Made by a program: the position numbers and the translations under genes. From the NCBI GenBank assembly GCA_030068145.1, contig JAPJBO010000018.1:62001-126000 (forward strand): 64,000 nucleotides of DNA. Reading direction: 5' to 3'. Source of the DNA: Diplonema papillatum. Taxonomy: Eukaryota; Euglenozoa; Diplonemea; Diplonemida; Diplonemidae. The stretch's first letter is position 1. Each line of letters begins with the position of its first letter. The notes beneath the pieces were generated by a model. That model searched no databases. It saw only the letters and a list, made by a program, of their open reading frames with translations, and was not told the origin of the DNA. Of the stretch, positions 11,595 through 23,100 are shown one piece after another.

Positions 11595-14500
11595 TGCGTA
11601 GTCAGTGCGAGCTGATGGCTTGTGCCTGCGTAGTCAGTGCGAGCTGATGGCTTGTGCCTGCGTAGTCAGCGCGAGCTGATGGCTTGTGCCTGAGTAGTCA
11701 GCGCGAGCTGATGGCTTGTGCCTGCGTAGCCAGTGCGAGCTGATGGCTTGTACCTGCGTAGTCAGTGCGAGCTGATGGCTTGTACCTGCGTAGTCAGTGC
11801 GAGCTGATGGCTTGTGCCTGAGTAGTCAGCGCGAGCTGATGGCTTGTGCCTGCGTAGTCAGTGCGAGCTGATGGCTTGTGCCTGAGTAGTCAGCGCGAGC
11901 TGATGGCTTGTACCTGCGTAGTCAGTGCGAGCTGATGGCTTGTACCTGCGTAGTCAGTGCGAGCTGATGGCTTGTGCCTGCGTAGTCAGTGCGAGCTGAT
12001 GGCTTGTGCCTGAGTAGTCAGCGCGAGCTGATGGCTTGTACCTGCGTAGTCAGTGCGAGCTGATGGCTTGTGCCTGAGTAGTCAGCGCGAGCTGATGGCT
12101 TGTGCCTGAGTAGTCAGCGCGAGCTGATGGCTTGTGCCTGCGTAGTCAGTGCGAGCTGATGGCTTGTGCCTGCGTAGTCAGCGCGAGCTGATGGCTTGTG
12201 CCTGCGTAGTCAGCGCGAGCTGATGGCTTGTGCCTGCGTAGTCAGTGCGAGCTGATGGCTTGTACCTGCGTAGTCAGTGCGAGCTGATGGCTTGTGCCTG
12301 CGTAGCCAGTGCGAGCTGATGGCTTGTACCTGCGTAGTCAGTGCGAGCTGATGGCTTGTGCCTGAGTAGTCAGCGCGAGCTGATGGCTTGTGCCTGAGTA
12401 GTCAGCGCGAGCTGATGGCTTGTGCCTGCGTAGTCAGTGCGAGCTGATGGCTTGTGCCTGCGTAGCCAGTGCGAGCTGATGGCTTGTGCCTGAGTAGTCA
12501 GCGCGAGCTGATGGCTTGTGCCTGCGTAGTCAGTGCGAGCTGATGGCTTGTGCCTGCGTAGCCAGTGCGAGCTGATGGCTTGTACCTGCGTAGTCAGTGC
12601 GAGCTGATGGCTTGTGCCTGAGTAGTCAGCGCGAGCTGATGGCTTGTACCTGCGTAGTCAGTGCGAGCTGATGGCTTGTGCCTGAGTAGTCAGCGCGAGC
12701 TGATGGCTTGTGCCTGCGTAGTCAGTGCGAGCTGATGGCTTGTGCCTGCGTAGCCAGTGCGAGCTGATGGCTTGTACCTGCGTAGTCAGTGCGAGCTGAT
12801 GGCTTGTGCCTGAGTAGTCAGCGCGAGCTGATGGCTTGTACCTGCGTAGTCAGTGCGAGCTGATGGCTTGTGCCTGAGTAGTCAGCGCGAGCTGATGGCT
12901 TGTGCCTGCGTAGTCAGTGCGAGCTGATGGCTTGTGCCTGAGTAGTCAGCGCGAGCTGATGGCTTGTACCATGTAGTCAGTGCGAGCTGATGGCTTGTAC
13001 CTGCGTAGTCAGCGCGAGCTGATGGCTTGTGCCTGCGTAGTCAGCGCGAGCTGATGGCTTGTGCCTGCGTAGTCAGTGCGAGCTGATGGCTTGTACCTGC
13101 GTAGTCAGTGCGAGCTGATGGCTTGTGCCTGCGTAGCCAGTGCGAGCTGATGGCTTGTACCTGCGTAGTCAGTGCGAGCTGATGGCTTGTGCCTGAGTAG
13201 TCAGCGCGAGCTGATGGCTTGTGCCTGCGTAGTCAGCGCGAGCTGATGGCTTGTGCCTGCGTAGTCAGTGCGAGCTGATGGCTTGTGCCTGCGTAGCCAG
13301 TGCGAGCTGATGGCTTGTGCCTGAGTAGTCAGCGCGAGCTGATGGCTTGTGCCTGCGTAGTCAGTGCGAGCTGATGGCTTGTGCCTGCGTAGTCAGTGCG
13401 AGCTGATGGCTTGTACCTGCGTAGTCAGTGCGAGCTGATGGCTTGTGCCTGAGTAGTCAGCGCGAGCTGATGGCTTGTGCCTGCGTAGTCAGTGCGAGCT
13501 GATGGCTTGTGCCTGAGTAGTCAGTGCGAGCTGATGGCTTGTACCTGCGTAGTCAGTGCGAGCTGATGGCTTGTTCCTGCGTAGTCAGCGCGAGCTGATG
13601 GCTTGTGCCTGCGTAGTCAGTGCGAGCTGATGGCTTGTGCCTGAGTAGTCAGCGCGAGCTGATGGCTTGTGCCTGCGTAGTCAGTGCGAGCTGATGGCTT
13701 GTGCCTGCGTAGTCAGCGCGAGCTGATGGCTTGTGCCTGAGTAGTCAGCGCGAGCTGATGGCTTGTGCCTGCGTAGTCAGTGCGAGCTGATGGCTTGTGC
13801 CTGCGTAGTCAGTGCGAGCTGATGGCTTGTGCCTGCGTAGTCAGTGCGAGCTGATGGCTTGTGCCTGCGTAGTCAGCGCGAGCTGATGGCTTGTGCCTGC
13901 GTAGTCAGTGCGAGCTGATGGCTTGTACCTGCGTAGTCAGTGCGAGCTGATGGCTTGTGCCTGCGTAGTCAGTGCGAGCTGATGGCTTGTGCCTGCGTAG
14001 TCAGCGCGAGCTGATGGCTTGTGCCTGAGTAGTCAGCGCGAGCTGATGGCTTGTGCCTGCGTAGTCAGTGCGAGCTGATGGCTTGTGCCTGCGTAGTCAG
14101 TGCGAGCTGATGGCTTGTGCCTGAGTAGTCAGCGCGAGCTGATGGCTTGTGCCTGAGTAGTCAGCGCGAGCTGATGGCTTGTGCCTGCGTAGTCAGTGCG
14201 AGCTGATGGCTTGTGCCTGCGTAGTCAGTGCGAGCTGATGGCTTGTGCCTGAGTAGTCAGCGCGAGCTGATGGCTTGTGCCTGCGTAGTCAGTGCGAGCT
14301 GATGGCTTGTGCCTGAGTAGTCAGCGCGAGCTGATGGCTTGTGCCTGCGTAGTCAGTGCGAGCTGATGGCTTGTGCCTGCGTAGCCAGTGCGAGCTGATG
14401 GCTTGTACCTGCGTAGTCAGTGCGAGCTGATGGCTTGTGCCTGAGTAGTCAGCGCGAGCTGATGGCTTGTACCTGCGTAGTCAGTGCGAGCTGATGGCTT

Positions 14501-15477
14501 GTGCCTGAGTAGTCAGCGCGAGCTGATGGCTTGTGCCTGCGTAGTCAGTGCGAGCTGATGGCTTGTGCCTGAGTAGTCAGCGCGAGCTGATGGCTTGTAC
14601 CTGTAGTCAGTGCGAGCTGATGGCTTGTGCCTGCGTAGTCAGCGCGAGCTGATGGCTTGTGCCTGCGTAGTCAGCGCGAGCTGATGGCTTGTGCCTGCGT
14701 AGTCAGTGCGAGCTGATGGCTTGTACCTGCGTAGTCAGTGCGAGCTGATGGCTTGTGCCTGCGTAGCCAGTGCGAGCTGATGGCTTGTACCTGCGTAGTC
14801 AGTGCGAGCTGATGGCTTGTGCCTGAGTAGTCAGCGCGAGCTGATGGCTTGTGCCTGCGTAGTCAGCGCGAGCTGATGGCTTGTGCCTGCGTAGTCAGTG
14901 CGAGCTGATGGCTTGTGCCTGCGTAGTCAGTGCGAGCTGATGGCTTGTGCCTGAGTAGTCAGCGCGAGCTGATGGCTTGTGCCTGCGTAGTCAGTGCGAG
15001 CTGATGGCTTGTGCCTGCGTAGCCAGTGCGAGCTGATGGCTTGTACCTGCGTAGTCAGTGCGAGCTGATGGCTTGTGCCTGAGTAGTCAGCGCGAGCTGA
15101 TGGCTTGTACCTGCGTAGTCAGTGCGAGCTGATGGCTTGTGCCTGAGTAGTCAGCGCGAGCTGATGGCTTGTGCCTGCGTAGTCAGTGCGAGCTGATGGC
15201 TTGTGCCTGCGTAGCCAGTGCGAGCTGATGGCTTGTACCTGCGTAGTCAGTGCGAGCTGATGGCTTGTGCCTGAGTAGTCAGCGCGAGCTGATGGCTTGT
15301 ACCTGCGTAGTCAGTGCGAGCTGATGGCTTGTGCCTGAGTAGTCAGCGCGAGCTGATGGCTTGTGCCTGCGTAGTCAGTGCGAGCTGATGGCTTGTGCCT
15401 GAGTAGTCAGCGCGAGCTGATGGCTTGTACCATGTAGTCAGTGCGAGCTGATGGCTTGTACCTGCGTAGTCAGTGCG

Positions 15478-16296
15478 TATAAGTCGATCTTTGGGTGCGT
15501 GAGCCCCTCCGAAGAAAGGTCCATCACACTAGTTCCAAGCTACTTAGCCCGGGTCTCTGGGTCGCGTCCCCCTCCTTCTTTTGGTCGCCTGGTCCTGCGT
15601 CTTGTTGGTCCGTCCGGGCTGGGGGCTTCGCGCTTCCCCTTCGTCTTGCATCACCTCGTCTCCACTCCCTGCCGCACGGGCTCCTACGTTTTGTGCCACC
15701 TGCGACGCGGGTCGCTTTACTGCTTTTCTGCGCGACGGCTGCTCTGTACTCGTTGCCTTATCCGCGATTGCCGCTTCTCGTACCGACCGCGCCTGCCTTT
15801 CCTGTTCTGCCTTTCGCCTCTGTGGTCCGTCGGCCGCCTCAGCTCGGGCGTCCTGCTGTGCTGTCTGGATCTCCTCGTCTTCCTTCTTACGTTGCTTGGC
15901 ACTCCGTGCCGCCCGCGTCGCTTGCGGCGCGGGCCTCTTCAGAGCCGGTCGTCCTCGTGCGCGCTGTTCCGCCTTCGTATCCTGGTTCGCGCCCTCTGCC
16001 TCCGGCGCACCTCGTGACACTTCCTTGCCCTGGGCGGTGTTCCTCTTCGAGCTCCTCCCTCCTCGTCCCGCCTGATTCTCCTGTTCCGCTAAGGTGAACC
16101 ACTTCTGGGCCCGTCGCCCCCTTTCCTCGTCCGATGGGTACCACTTTTTGAAATCGAATTTTCCTAGTCTCTCCCCGTCTTCCCTGCGCTCTGCTTGTAC
16201 CTTTCCGTGTTCTGCCTTCGTGTACTCTCCTGCCGACACCTCGAGCCCTCGCAGCGCTTGCAGGGTATCTCTGCCCAGGATACAGCGCCTCTCCAG
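15478..16296 (-). mobile_element. 5'-truncated retrotransposon copy 5 (819 bp)
   Basis: Same breakpoint as copies 1-4, with one visible substitution near its left end (TTTGGGTGCG at about 15490 instead of TTTGAGTGCG). It lies 0.8 kb of satellite from the full-length element. Confidence 0.95.
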
Positions 16297-17176
16297 TGCG
16301 TAGTCAGTGCGAGCTGATGGCTTGTGCCTGCGTAGTCAGTGCGAGCTGATGGCTTGTGCCTGCGTAGTCAGCGCGAGCTGATGGCTTGTGCCTGAGTAGT
16401 CAGCGCGAGCTGATGGCTTGTGCCTGCGTAGCCAGTGCGAGCTGATGGCTTGTACCTGCGTAGTCAGTGCGAGCTGATGGCTTGTACCTGCGTAGTCAGT
16501 GCGAGCTGATGGCTTGTGCCTGAGTAGTCAGCGCGAGCTGATGGCTTGTGCCTGCGTAGTCAGTGCGAGCTGATGGCTTGTGCCTGAGTAGTCAGCGCGA
16601 GCTGATGGCTTGTGCCTGCGTAGTCAGTGCGAGCTGATGGCTTGTGCCTGCGTAGTCAGTGCGAGCTGATGGCTTGTGCCTGCGTAGTCAGTGCGAGCTG
16701 ATGGCTTGTGCCTGAGTAGTCAGCGCGAGCTGATGGCTTGTGCCTGCGTAGTCAGTGCGAGCTGATGGCTTGTACCTGCGTAGTCAGTGCGAGCTGATGG
16801 CTTGTACCTGCGTAGTCAGTGCGAGCTGATGGCTTGTGCCTGAGTAGTCAGCGCGAGCTGATGGCTTGTACCTGCGTAGTCAGTGCGAGCTGATGGCTTG
16901 TGCCTGAGTAGTCAGCGCGAGCTGATGGCTTGTACCTGCGTAGTCAGTGCGAGCTGATGGCTTGTGCCTGCGTAGTCAGCGCGAGCTGATGGCTTGTGCC
17001 TGCGTAGTCAGTGCGAGCTGATGGCTTGTGCCTGAGTAGTCAGCGCGAGCTGATGGCTTGTACCATGTAGTCAGTGCGAGCTGATGGCTTGTACCTGCGT
17101 AGTCAGTGCGTATAAGTCGATCTTTGAGTGCGTGAGCCCCTCCGAAGAAAGGTCCATCACACTAGTTCCAAGCTAC

Positions 17177-20100
17177 TTAGCCCGGGTCTCTGGGTCGCGT
17201 CCCCCTCCTTCTTTTGGTCGCCTGGTCCTGCGTCTTGTTGGTCCGTCCGGGCTGGGGGCTTCGCGCTTCCCCTTCGTCTTGCATCACCTCGTCTCCACTC
17301 CCTGCCGCACGGGCTCCTACGTTTTGTGCCACCTGCGACGCGGGTCGCTTTACTGCTTTTCTGCGCGACGGCTGCTCTGTACTCGTTGCCTTATCCGCGA
17401 TTGCCGCTTCTCGTACCGACCGCGCCTGCCTTTCCTGTTCTGCCTTTCGCCTCTGTGGTCCGTCGGCCGCCTCAGCTCGGGCGTCCTGCTGTGCTGTCTG
17501 GATCTCCTCGTCTTCCTTCTTACGTTGCTTGGCACTCCGTGCCGCCCGCGTCGCTTGCGGCGCGGGCCTCTTCAGAGCCGGTCGTCCTCGTGCGCGCTGT
17601 TCCGCCTTCGTATCCTGGTTCGCGCCCTCTGCCTCCGGCGCACCTCTTGACACTTCCTTGCCCTGGGCGGTGTTCCTCTTCGAGCTCCTCCCTCCTCGTC
17701 CCGCCTGATTCTCCTGTTCCGCTAAGGTGAACCACTTCTGGGCCCGTCGCCCCCTTTCCTCGTCCGATGGGTACCACTTTTTGAAATCGAATTTTCCTAG
17801 TCTCTCCCCGTCTTCCCTGCGCTCTGTTTGTACCTTTCCGTGTTCTGCCTTCGTGTACTCTCCTGCCGACACCTCGAGCCCTCGTAGCGCTTGCAGGGTA
17901 TCTCTGCCCAGGATACAGCGCCTCTCCAGACCCTCCGTCCACCGTCCTGACGCGCCGAGCCGCCGCAGCCAACCTATTGATTTCTTTCTTGCCGGCAAAA
18001 GCTCCCCATCGTGGGTTCCTTGGAGCGTCTTGAGCATCCCCAACAGCGTCCTCATTTTTCCCGCGAGCGCAGCTCCTCCATGCGCTTCCCTTTTCTGGCC
18101 TGCGTCCTCCTCTCCGTCCTCTGCGTCTTCCGGCCCAACCGCCTTCTGTCCGCGTCGCGGCAGGTCCATTCCGGATTCGACTTCAAAGTCCACGGCGAGT
18201 TCTATGAACGTCACCGCCATCTCTTCCTCGCTCTTGGCCCAACGCAGTGTCGCCAGCCATTGCGCCAGCGCTAAGTATAGCGCCCTTCCATGCTTCCAGT
18301 TTCTGGGCATGTAGTCCGCCAGTGAATTCTGGATCACTTCCGTCTCCTGCGGCGCCCACTCCCAAGGATATGCAAGCCCACGTCCGTCGCTTTCCCGCTG
18401 CACCGGCTTCTTGTCCCTCCTCTGCCTCTCCAGGGTGATCTGGACCATCATGCCCTGCACACTGTTGACAAGTTGGCGCGTCAAGCCCCTGCAGACCCAT
18501 GCCCCTGCTCCTTCACCTCCTCTCTCTTTCTTCGGTTTGATCCCGCAAACGGACATACACTTCGGCCATTTCTGCCATTCTAGCGCGGTTACCGCATACG
18601 TCGTTCGTATGGCGTCCCACTCTCCACATCGCCACCACATGTGTAGGTGGTCCTCGTCTTCCTTTCCGCAGTACTTGCACGTTGCGCTCGGTTGCATCTT
18701 CCGTTGGTGCAACCGCGTCTGCGGCAGCACTGCATCCGCCATGATGTGCCTGAGCACACCTCGTTCATACGCGCTAAGGTTGACGGCAGTCGCTCCGCGC
18801 TCTTCCCTAGCCTCCCCTTTCCCGCGCCCTACTTCCAGCAGTCGCAGCGTTGCGTTGCGGTCCACGCCCTCACCAATCCCTTCCAGGTTCTTCCTGTCGA
18901 TGTTCCGCCACCGCCAGAGCCTCAGGGCTTCGCGCGCCAGGTGCCCCAGCTCCTTGAGGTCGTCCAGTGTCCTCAGATCGACTTCCTTCCCTCGCCCGTC
19001 GCCCGTCTCCGTCTCGTCTGTATGGTCGTCGGGAATTCGGATCGACCACGGTCCCGTCCTTTGCCACTTCATGGCCTCTAACGTCCCGTCAAGCAAGTGT
19101 ACCGGCCCCGAGGTGCTCGGGCAGGGAAAGACGCGGGCCGCCGCTTGCATGTGCGCCCTACACCTCTCCGAGTCCTTCATCAGCGCCATCCACGTCATGA
19201 CTCGTCGGTAGTGCACGGCCACCGGTGGATCCACCAAGTGACCCTTCCTCACGAGCGAGAGGCTAATCGCGGCGCAACGTCCCCGCCTATCCCTACCTGC
19301 AAGTCCCCTTTCAATTGCAGCTGTCAACTGTGCGAGCCACTTCTTCTCCGGCTCCTGTACCTCTACCCCGTAAATTGCCTTCGGGATCACGACCGAAGCG
19401 TAGATCCTCTCCTTCTTCTCCTGCGGCAGGGGTAACTTGCCCGCCCTCTTCGCGATTTTGGACGCCTCGTCCAACCTGCTCGACAAGACCTTCTGGGCGC
19501 CTCCGTCGGTACCCAAACCTGCCCCCAAGCACTTCAACCACGCCACCTTCTCGACCTCCTGGCCGGCTATCCGAGGGTTGGCCTCGGCTTCGCTCTCCCG
19601 CTTTCTCTTCCTACCGCCCTCCTCCTCGTCCGGCGGACGCTTAGCCCTCACTACCGTCCATTTGCTCTTGCGGGCGTTGGGTCGCTGACCCGTGTCGCCG
19701 CAAAACTCCTCCGTCAGAGCCACTGCCCGCGTCAAATCCGGCTTCGTCCTCGTCACGACCTCGGTGTCATCCGCAAATGCTTGCGGTTCGGCCCCCGGGA
19801 CCTCCTCTTCAACGAGATACATCCAGACCGACACGAGCGCGTTCAGGAAGATTACGCTCAGCGGACAGCCCTGCAGAATCCCGTTCGTCGCCTTGAACTC
19901 CTTCCCCAGCCCCGCCGGAAGCTTGAACCGTCGCCTCAGCTGGCGGTACATGCCCCGCACTGCATTCAACACTGATGGCGGCAGTCCCATGTCTTCCACA
20001 AGCTTCAACATGACCTCCTGCGGTATGCGGTCAAAACATTTGCTGTAGTCGAACGCCACGGCGAAAAGATCCTCGTCGTTCAGCAGAGCCGCTTCCATCT

Positions 20101-23100
20101 TCGCCGCCAAGAGCCAGTACACCTCCTGCGTCCTTCCCTTCTTCCTGAAACCGCGTTGATCGGGGTGCGCCCACGATTCTTGCCATTCCCTCACGAAACG
20201 GAGGCGCGTCGCCGCCCAGAGGCGGTACATAACGCTCGTTATCGTGATCGGGCGTTGCTCGAGAGGCTGCGGACCCTCCCCCTTCGGGATCAACACCACC
20301 AGCGCCTGCGCCACCACCTCGGGCCAGCTGCCGGCCCCCTCCACGTCGTTCAGCGCCAGCGCAATCACGTCGAGGAGAGGCACCGGCAGCGTCTTCAACT
20401 CGCACACTCGCCAGCCGTCCATCCCCCCGGCTTTCCGCGCCTTCATCTTCTTCAGCGTCGCGCTCAGGTCTTCTCCGGTCAACGGGCGGTCCTCGCAAGC
20501 TCCCCTCTTCACGTACTTGCCATACCTTCGCACGAAGTCCTCCCACTTCGGCTCCCGTACCTCCTTGTACATCTGGAACACGCCTCCCCACGCCTTCTCG
20601 CCTCGCAGGATCTCATCCATCTCATGGAGATCGGCGGTCACCGACCCATCTCCCCTCTCGACGAACAGGGTGCTGTGCCTCTCCGGCTGCTTGCACCAGT
20701 CGTAGACACGCTTGGGGTTGTCGTCGATCGCCCGACGCATCTCCCCCCTCCACGTTTCCAGCCTTTTTGTTCTCCTCGCCGCCCGCGTCCTTTCGTGCTC
20801 CTTCTTCAACATGCCGCAGAGCGCCTGCAGCTCAGGCAGTGCAGGCGGGTTCGCCTCCTCCCACAGGCGCGAATCAACGTGCTTGACGCCCGCCCTGCGG
20901 GCTTTTCTCCACACTCTCATCTCCTCCGTGCTCGGCTGGCCGCAGGTGTCCCGCTTCTCTCCCAGCCGCACCAGCTCCTCGAGTCTTCTGCAGGAGCCGA
21001 GTCTCGCCCTCGTGTCCCGGTCATCCGCATCCGCCTCTCCGTCAACTTGCCTCGCCGCAGGGCTGCGCACGCACTCTCCCGCCTGCTGCCCTCTCCCGAC
21101 GTATTGGCGCGGCTTCTCCAGTAGCCCTCCACTCCTCTCCAGCAGGTACTGTTCTGCAGCATCGCACACCGTCTTCCATTTCGCGTCGACCCCCTGCGCG
21201 GCTCGATACCGGTGTGCAGCTTCCTTGGCCCATTTCTCCGCCATGCCGAATTCCTCCTCGGGGTCCATCGCGCTCCAATCTGCGACAGGGAAGGCCCTCG
21301 GTAGCTTCAGTTGCGGGTAGCGCTGCTCCAACCGCTCGAGATCCAGCCTCACCACGACTGGCCTGTGAGTCGGTATCGACTCGGCTGTCAGTACGTTCAC
21401 CCCCGATATCGCCACTGCCGCCACCGAGTTCGCGAATATCGCGTCTATACGCCTTCCTTTCTTCGACGCCATGCACGTGGCCGCAGGTTGTTGGGCGTAC
21501 TGCTTGGCCCACGTACTGCCGACATCGACCCACTTCCCGGATTGGACGGCTGCGTTCAAAATCGGGCTTTCCTCGGGCTCGACGTTGAAGTCCCCCGCGA
21601 TGAGAATTGGCACGTCCCCTAGGGTGGCCGCGTAGCTGAGGGTATCCGCCAGGATCTCCTCCGTTGCGTCCTCATCTGACACGACCCCGTAGATCGACAT
21701 CATGGAGAGGCTCCTCCTCCCGTCCCCGTACGCCACCTGTGCGTGCGCAAATCTACCCTTCTCCCAATGTCGCTTCGTCAGTTCCCCCGGCGGAACCGCG
21801 CGCGCGGGCAGTTCGGTCGCCGCGGAGAACGCTACTCCCCCGTACTCCGTCCGCAAAGCCGTCTTTATCCGAGTCTGGCCCTGCATGCGTCCCCAAACCA
21901 GCCTCTTCCCTCTACTTCGGGCTTCCCCCTCCGCCTGGGCCCTGTCCCTCTCGCACACCCTCACCTCTTGCAAAGCCAGCAAATCCACCTTCCTTCCCCA
22001 GGCTTCCATTGTGTGGACTTCTGGGTGCGCGAGCAAGGACGTGACATTGGCGGAGGCGGCGATCAGCCCTGTCACCGCCGGTCCCGGATTCTCGTGCACA
22101 TCCCCGCACGTCAGCAGAGATCCCCTTCCGACGTCCTTGTGTAACCCCTCTTCGGGATTGGGGTCATCGTTGTCGGCTGCGAGAGTCGTGCCGTGTCTGA
22201 CGTGGCTGCCGTCGACAGGGAGGCCGCCGAAGAATGGGTGCCGCTTCCCCTCAAACCTGCTTCCAAAGTGGGACACGTCGTCCACAGGGGGGCGATGCGG
22301 GCCGCCGTAGCATGAGCGTCGCCCCCCTGCTGACCTGCTTCCCAAGTAAAACGCGCCGCCCACAGGGCGTTGCAGGCCGCCACAGAATGCGTGCCGCACC
22401 CCTTCAAACCGGCTTCCCAAGTAGAACACGTCGCCAACAGGGGGGCGATGCAGGCCGCCGTAAAACGAGTGTCGCCCCCCTGCTGTCCTGCTTCCCAAGT
22501 AAAACACGTCGCCAACCGGGCGGTGCAGGCCGCCGTAGAACGCGTGTTGCACCGTTTTAATCCGACTTCCACAGTAAAACACGTCGCCAGCGGTGGGGCG
22601 GTGCAGGCCGCCGTAGCATGAGTGCCGCCCCCCTGCCGACCTGCTTCTCGAGTAGAACACGCCACCAACAGGGCGGTGCAGGCCGCCGCAGAATGCGTGC
22701 CGCACCCCCTTAAACCGGCTTCCCAAGTAGAACCCGTTGCCAACAGGGGGGCGATGCAGGCCGCCGTAAAACGAGTGTCGCCCCCCTGCTGACCAGCTTC
22801 CCGAATAAAAGTCGTCGCCAGCAGGGCGGTGCAGGCCGCCGTAGAATGCGTGCTGCACCGCTTCAATTCGGCTTCCACAGTAAAACACGCCGCCAGCAGT
22901 GGGGCGGCGCAGGCCGCCGTAGAATGAGTGCCGCACCCTTATAAACCCGCTTTCAAAACAGAGCACGTCCGAGGGGCCCCTACCGCCGGGTGTGACGGTC
23001 TCGTCGCGCCTGTCGCGTTGGCCGTCGACGCGGTTGCCAGCAGCCGGGAGGCCGCGGAAGAACAAGTGCCGCATCCCATCGAATTCGTCACCAAAGTAGC

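Larger units (their letters stand above)
1..17110. repeat. 32-bp satellite array with higher-order structure
   Basis: Tandem 32-bp monomers (start GCTTGTRCCTGMGTAG) fill 1-1270, 2090-3990, 4810-8023, 8843-10775, 11595-15477 and 16297-17110. The array is interrupted only by retrotransposon fragments and runs off the left edge of the window. Monomers differ at a few fixed positions (TAC/TGC, CGTAG/GAGTAG, AGTC/AGCC, AGTG/AGCG). A rare 31-bp monomer with ACCATG occurs at about 391, 1222, 3111, 3942, 7975, 9896, 10727, 12968, 15429 and 17062. Adjacent ACCATG monomers are exactly 831 bp apart three times, which equals 25 x 32 + 31, so there is a 26-monomer higher-order repeat. Monomers carry stops and the array is not coding. 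Subtelomeric or centromeric location is possible, but no telomere repeat is seen. Confidence 0.97.

Noticed and set aside
1..17110. CRISPR-like appearance of regular 32-bp repeats
   Set aside because: Monomers are contiguous with no spacers, there are no cas genes, and the context is eukaryotic.
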